Assembly: GCA_025925185.1 (NCBI GenBank)
Contig: JAICLV010000105.1
Location: 1-8,497 of the forward strand
DNA: 8,497 bases
Direction of reading: 5' to 3'
DNA from: Acidothermaceae bacterium
Lineage (GTDB): Bacteria; Actinomycetota; Actinomycetes; Acidothermales; Acidothermaceae
The notes under the pieces are model-generated. The model had not been told where the DNA came from and made no database searches. It worked only from the letters and a program-made list of their open reading frames with translations. This document shows positions 6,119-8,497 of the stretch, one piece after another; the stretch's first letter is position 1; each line of letters starts with the position of its first letter. The position numbers were made by a program, and so were the translations under genes.

Positions 6119-7491
6119 CAAGATTCCGTCCTGTAGAGCGGGCGCGCGATGCCCGCAGTGACCAACAACACGTCGTCCGAGACCGCCGCGACGCGCGCGT
6201 TCAACGCGCCCAGCTCGTCGCGGAAACGCCGCCCGCTGCGGTGTTCCGGCACCACACCGCTGCCCACCTCGTTGCTCACCGCGACGACGCGTGCCCGCGT
6301 CGTCCGCCATGCCTCGACGAAGTCGTCGACGGTCGCGGCCAACGCGACATCCGCTGTTTTCACCGCTATTTCGTCGGCCGCCGACCACAGGCAGGTCTCG
6401 TCGATGACGCGGGACAACCACACGGTGAGGCAGTCGATGAGCAACGGCGGGTCGTCCGGGCCGCGCGAGCGCAACAACTCTGCGAGCGCCGTCGTCGCGA
6501 TCGTCGACCACGAAGCCGGACGACGCGCGCGATGCGCGGCGATGCGCGCCGCCCACTCCTGGTCGTCGGTCGCCTCGGACGACGTGGCGACGTAGCAAAC
6601 CTCGGGCTCGCCGGCCAGCAATCGCTCTGCGGTGGCGGATTTCCCTGAGCGCGCACCCCCGAGCACCAGCGTGCGGCGCGGCCGATCGCGAACGGGCGAC
6701 GGCGCGCCGACCTGAATCGTCGAACCGTCGACCGGCAGCTCGGCGCCCCACGCGGCCAACCGCTCGCGCAAGACCGACGGGCGTGGGTTGCCGTGCCCGA
6801 GGTGAATTGCCGCGACCTGGCTACTGTCATCGATGGCGCCGCACCGGCGAAGTCGTTGCAGGGTAAGGGGAAACGTCGTCAGGTCGTGGTGCCGCCCGGC
6901 GGCGTGCGTGACGTTGTCACCCCAGCTCTCCTCGAGCAGCACGACGTCGTAGCGCGCGTCGTCCGGGATCTCGAAGCCCGGGCCGGTGTCGGTGGCGTAG
7001 AGCAGCCGGTGTTTGTCGGGACCGGCGATGTCGTAGATGAGGGCGCCTTCGCTGTCGTGCTCGGCCGCGAGGGCGCGCACGGTGTAGCCGCCGAGCGCGA
7101 CGATTTCGCCCGGTAGCAAGGGCCGGAACGCGACGTCAGACTGCTCGGGCGGCAGCCACATCGCGAGCGCGTCGAGTGCGGCGCGTGGTCCGAGGACGTC
7201 GAGCGGCTCGCTGCGGCCCGCCCAATGTCGCCACAGCAGCGCGGCGCCGTTCGCGTGGTCATGGTGGTCGTGCGTCAGGAGCAGGTGACGCACCCGGTCA
7301 AGCCCTACGCCGAAGCGAACTGCTGAGCGCGGCACGTCCTGCCCGCAGTCGAGCAACAACACGCCGTCGACCAACGCGCTGGTGTGCGCGCGAATCTCGC
7401 CCTCGGCGGCGGCCGCGGCGCACGACGCGCAGGTGCAGAACGGATGCGGCCAACCAGAACCGCCGCCGGTGCCGAGCAGGGTGATCTCCAT
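6118..7491 (-). CDS. cobU: Metallo-beta-lactamase domain fused to adenosylcobinamide kinase/guanylyltransferase
   Basis: This 457-residue two-domain protein begins with a PhnP-like metallo-beta-lactamase domain (about 1-262). That domain has a Cys cluster C19-x-C21-x2-C24 like the structural zinc site of PhnP, the motif HDHHDH at 74-79, H145, D168 (YATDTG), and HLGHG at 230-234. It therefore seems to retain a full two-metal site. The second domain (about 273-457) is CobU, which phosphorylates adenosylcobinamide and converts it to adenosylcobinamide-GDP. It has the P-loop GGARSGKS (278-285), then VATS, RIAAHRARRP with H320 matching the His that carries GMP, DCLTVWLS and SNEVGSG. The ATG at 7489-7491 gives the canonical MBL start MEITLLGTGGG and lies 2 nt after the upstream stop; the longer frame from 7887 is a shadow. 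The hydrolase substrate is unknown. Confidence 0.93.
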   Translation of the reverse strand: MEITLLGTGGGSGWPHPFCTCASCAAAAAEGEIRAHTSALVDGVLLLDCGQDVPRSAVRFGVGLDRVRHLLLTHDHHDHANGAALLWRHWAGRSEPLDVLGPRAALDALAMWLPPEQSDVAFRPLLPGEIVALGGYTVRALAAEHDSEGALIYDIAGPDKHRLLYATDTGPGFEIPDDARYDVVLLEESWGDNVTHAAGRHHDLTTFPLTLQRLRRCGAIDDSSQVAAIHLGHGNPRPSVLRERLAAWGAELPVDGSTIQVGAPSPVRDRPRRTLVLGGARSGKSATAERLLAGEPEVCYVATSSEATDDQEWAARIAAHRARRPASWSTIATTALAELLRSRGPDDPPLLIDCLTVWLSRVIDETCLWSAADEIAVKTADVALAATVDDFVEAWRTTRARVVAVSNEVGSGVVPEHRSGRRFRDELGALNARVAAVSDDVLLVTAGIARPLYRTES

Positions 7492-7493
7492 GC

Positions 7494-8330
7494 TCAGCGG
7501 CTCTCTTCGAATCGCACCGGCACGTCGAACGCAGCCTTGCGGGCCGCGCGCCGCAGCGCGAGCATCACCGGCCGGCCGGCGACCAGCACCAACGCGGCGT
7601 TCGCGAGCGCGCGCGGGATGTCGAAGCCCAGCGAGGTCGTCAGGTAGAACGCCCAGAAGTGATGTAGGTTGGTCAGCCAGTTTTCGCCTGGCAGGTAGGA
7701 GATTTGCGCCGACATCCCGGTCGTTGAGAACGGCCAGAACCACAGGTCGGTGACCGCGCCGTAGACCAATCCCGCGAGCGCCCCGTACGCGGCGAGCAGC
7801 AACACCTCGACCCGGCCTGACGCGCGCGGCAGGCAGCCCGCGAAGAGGCCGACCCACGCAGCCGCGAGCATCTGGAACGGCAGCCAAGGCCCGACTCCGC
7901 CGGTGAGCAGCGCGCTGCCGAACAACGTCAACGCCCCGAGCGTGAAGCCGAAACCGCGACCGAGCACCCGGCCGGCCGGCATCAGCAGGAAGAACACCGG
8001 CGAGGCCCCAGTGACGTCGCCGCCCAGCGTGCGCAACGCGGCGCCGCAGGCGGCCAGCACTCCAAGCAGCGCGATCGCCTTCGCGTCGATGCCGCCCTCA
8101 GAGATCTCCGCGAGCACCACAACCAGCAGTAACGGCATCACCACAAGGAAAATCCAGGGTGCGTCAGACGCGTGCGCGACGCCGGCAGAGGACGGGTGCC
8201 GCAGCAAGAACGGCCAGGCGAAGGCGAAGACGCCGGCCAGGCTGGCGATCGTCAACGAAACCGCCGAACGTGGCCGCAGCCGGATCGCTCGCGTCGTCCG
8301 CGCTACTGAGCGAACGGCGATGGTCGTCAC
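7494..8330 (-). CDS. ECF transporter S component, probably for cobalamin or a precursor
   Basis: This 278-residue hydrophobic protein is the substrate-binding membrane subunit (S component) of an energy-coupling factor transporter. Six or so hydrophobic segments can be seen, near 25-43, 57-75, 84-100, 110-140, 150-168, 175-200 and 230-262. The stretch SPVFFLLMPAGRVLGRGFGF followed by SALLTGGVGPWLPFQM (139-154) is characteristic of the actinobacterial S proteins usually encoded beside an ECF ATPase. The N-terminus is a basic cytoplasmic tail. The start is the GTG at 8328-8330, overlapping the ATPase stop by 4 nt as GTGA. The specificity is inferred only from its position directly before cobU-cobT-cobS, which suggests uptake of cobalamin, cobinamide or a lower-ligand base. 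A CbrT-type role fits, but I do not assert the symbol. Confidence 0.85.
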   Translation of the reverse strand: MTTIAVRSVARTTRAIRLRPRSAVSLTIASLAGVFAFAWPFLLRHPSSAGVAHASDAPWIFLVVMPLLLVVVLAEISEGGIDAKAIALLGVLAACGAALRTLGGDVTGASPVFFLLMPAGRVLGRGFGFTLGALTLFGSALLTGGVGPWLPFQMLAAAWVGLFAGCLPRASGRVEVLLLAAYGALAGLVYGAVTDLWFWPFSTTGMSAQISYLPGENWLTNLHHFWAFYLTTSLGFDIPRALANAALVLVAGRPVMLALRRAARKAAFDVPVRFEESR

Positions 8331-8497
8331 GGCACGCTCGCTTCGAGCCCTGCCCGCACTTGCGCGACGGTCAACCAGGGCAACGGATGCAGGATTTTCG
8401 CCACCTGGGGCGCGAACGCCGGTGAGGCTGTCACGACATCGGCAGTGGGACCGTCGGCAACCACCTCGCCGTCGGCCAACACCACCGTTCGGGTGGC
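8327..8497 (-). CDS. ECF-type ABC transporter ATP-binding protein, C-terminal end (partial)
   Basis: Only the last 56 codons lie in the window; the rest is beyond the right edge. The residues read ATRTVVLADGEVVADGPTAD, then VVTASPAFAPQVAKILHPLP and a short tail. This is the region after the H-loop of an ABC ATPase, with its V-L-x-D-G-x-V-V-x-D-G-P pattern, ending as actinobacterial ECF ATPases do. No Walker motif is visible because the gene is cut. The stop TGA (8327-8329) overlaps the GTG of the S component, so the two are probably coupled and form one transporter. A T component would be expected nearby but is not in view. Confidence 0.85.
   Translation of the reverse strand, partial: ATRTVVLADGEVVADGPTADVVTASPAFAPQVAKILHPLPWLTVAQVRAGLEASVP

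Noticed and set aside
6119..6751. N-terminal extension of the cobT frame up to 6751
   Set aside because: It overlaps cobU in another frame, and its residues do not resemble CobT; the ATG at 6118 gives the normal length and overlap.
7492..7887. N-terminal extension of the MBL-CobU frame up to 7887
   Set aside because: It overlaps the S component in another frame and the MBL domain starts exactly at the ATG at 7491.

Overview
The window is very GC-rich, with GTG starts, 1-8 nt gene overlaps and TANNNT boxes 6-8 nt ahead of start codons. This fits a high-GC actinobacterium; no genus can be named from the sequence. It reads as ordinary chromosomal housekeeping DNA with a small toxin-antitoxin cassette. 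No rRNA, tRNA, CRISPR array, insertion sequence or phage gene was seen.

Left part (114-1640, minus strand): a complete leucyl aminopeptidase (pepA). It is divergent from a plus-strand pair: the glycine-cleavage T protein (gcvT, 1884-2987) and, overlapping it by 4 nt, a shikimate-kinase-like P-loop kinase (2984-3505) whose substrate-site Gly-Gly-Gly motif reads Ala-Ala-Ala. The 243-bp divergent gap holds a REP-like inverted repeat with 22-nt arms, a perfect 17-bp palindrome of operator type, and an apparent leaderless promoter for each gene.

Middle (3502-4190, minus strand): a vapBC toxin-antitoxin pair with its own promoter and a palindromic operator repeated at a 22-bp interval. vapC and the kinase converge so tightly that their stop codons share the bases CTAG.

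Right part (4249-8497, minus strand): a cobalamin nucleotide-loop assembly and salvage operon. In transcription order it contains the C-terminal end of an ECF-type ABC ATPase (cut by the window edge), an ECF S component, a PhnP-like metallo-beta-lactamase domain fused to CobU, CobT, and CobS. Neighbouring genes overlap by 1-8 nt or are 2 nt apart, so they are probably cotranscribed and translationally coupled. The transporter would bring in a corrinoid, CobU would activate adenosylcobinamide, CobT would make alpha-ribazole phosphate, and CobS would join them. No cobC-type phosphatase is present here, and the fused metallohydrolase domain is a candidate for a pathway-linked hydrolase.

The clearest points for a second look are the kinase with the altered substrate motif, the MBL-CobU fusion with intact metal ligands, and the unexplained repeat and palindrome between pepA and gcvT. 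Most other long ORFs are antisense shadows typical of high-GC DNA.
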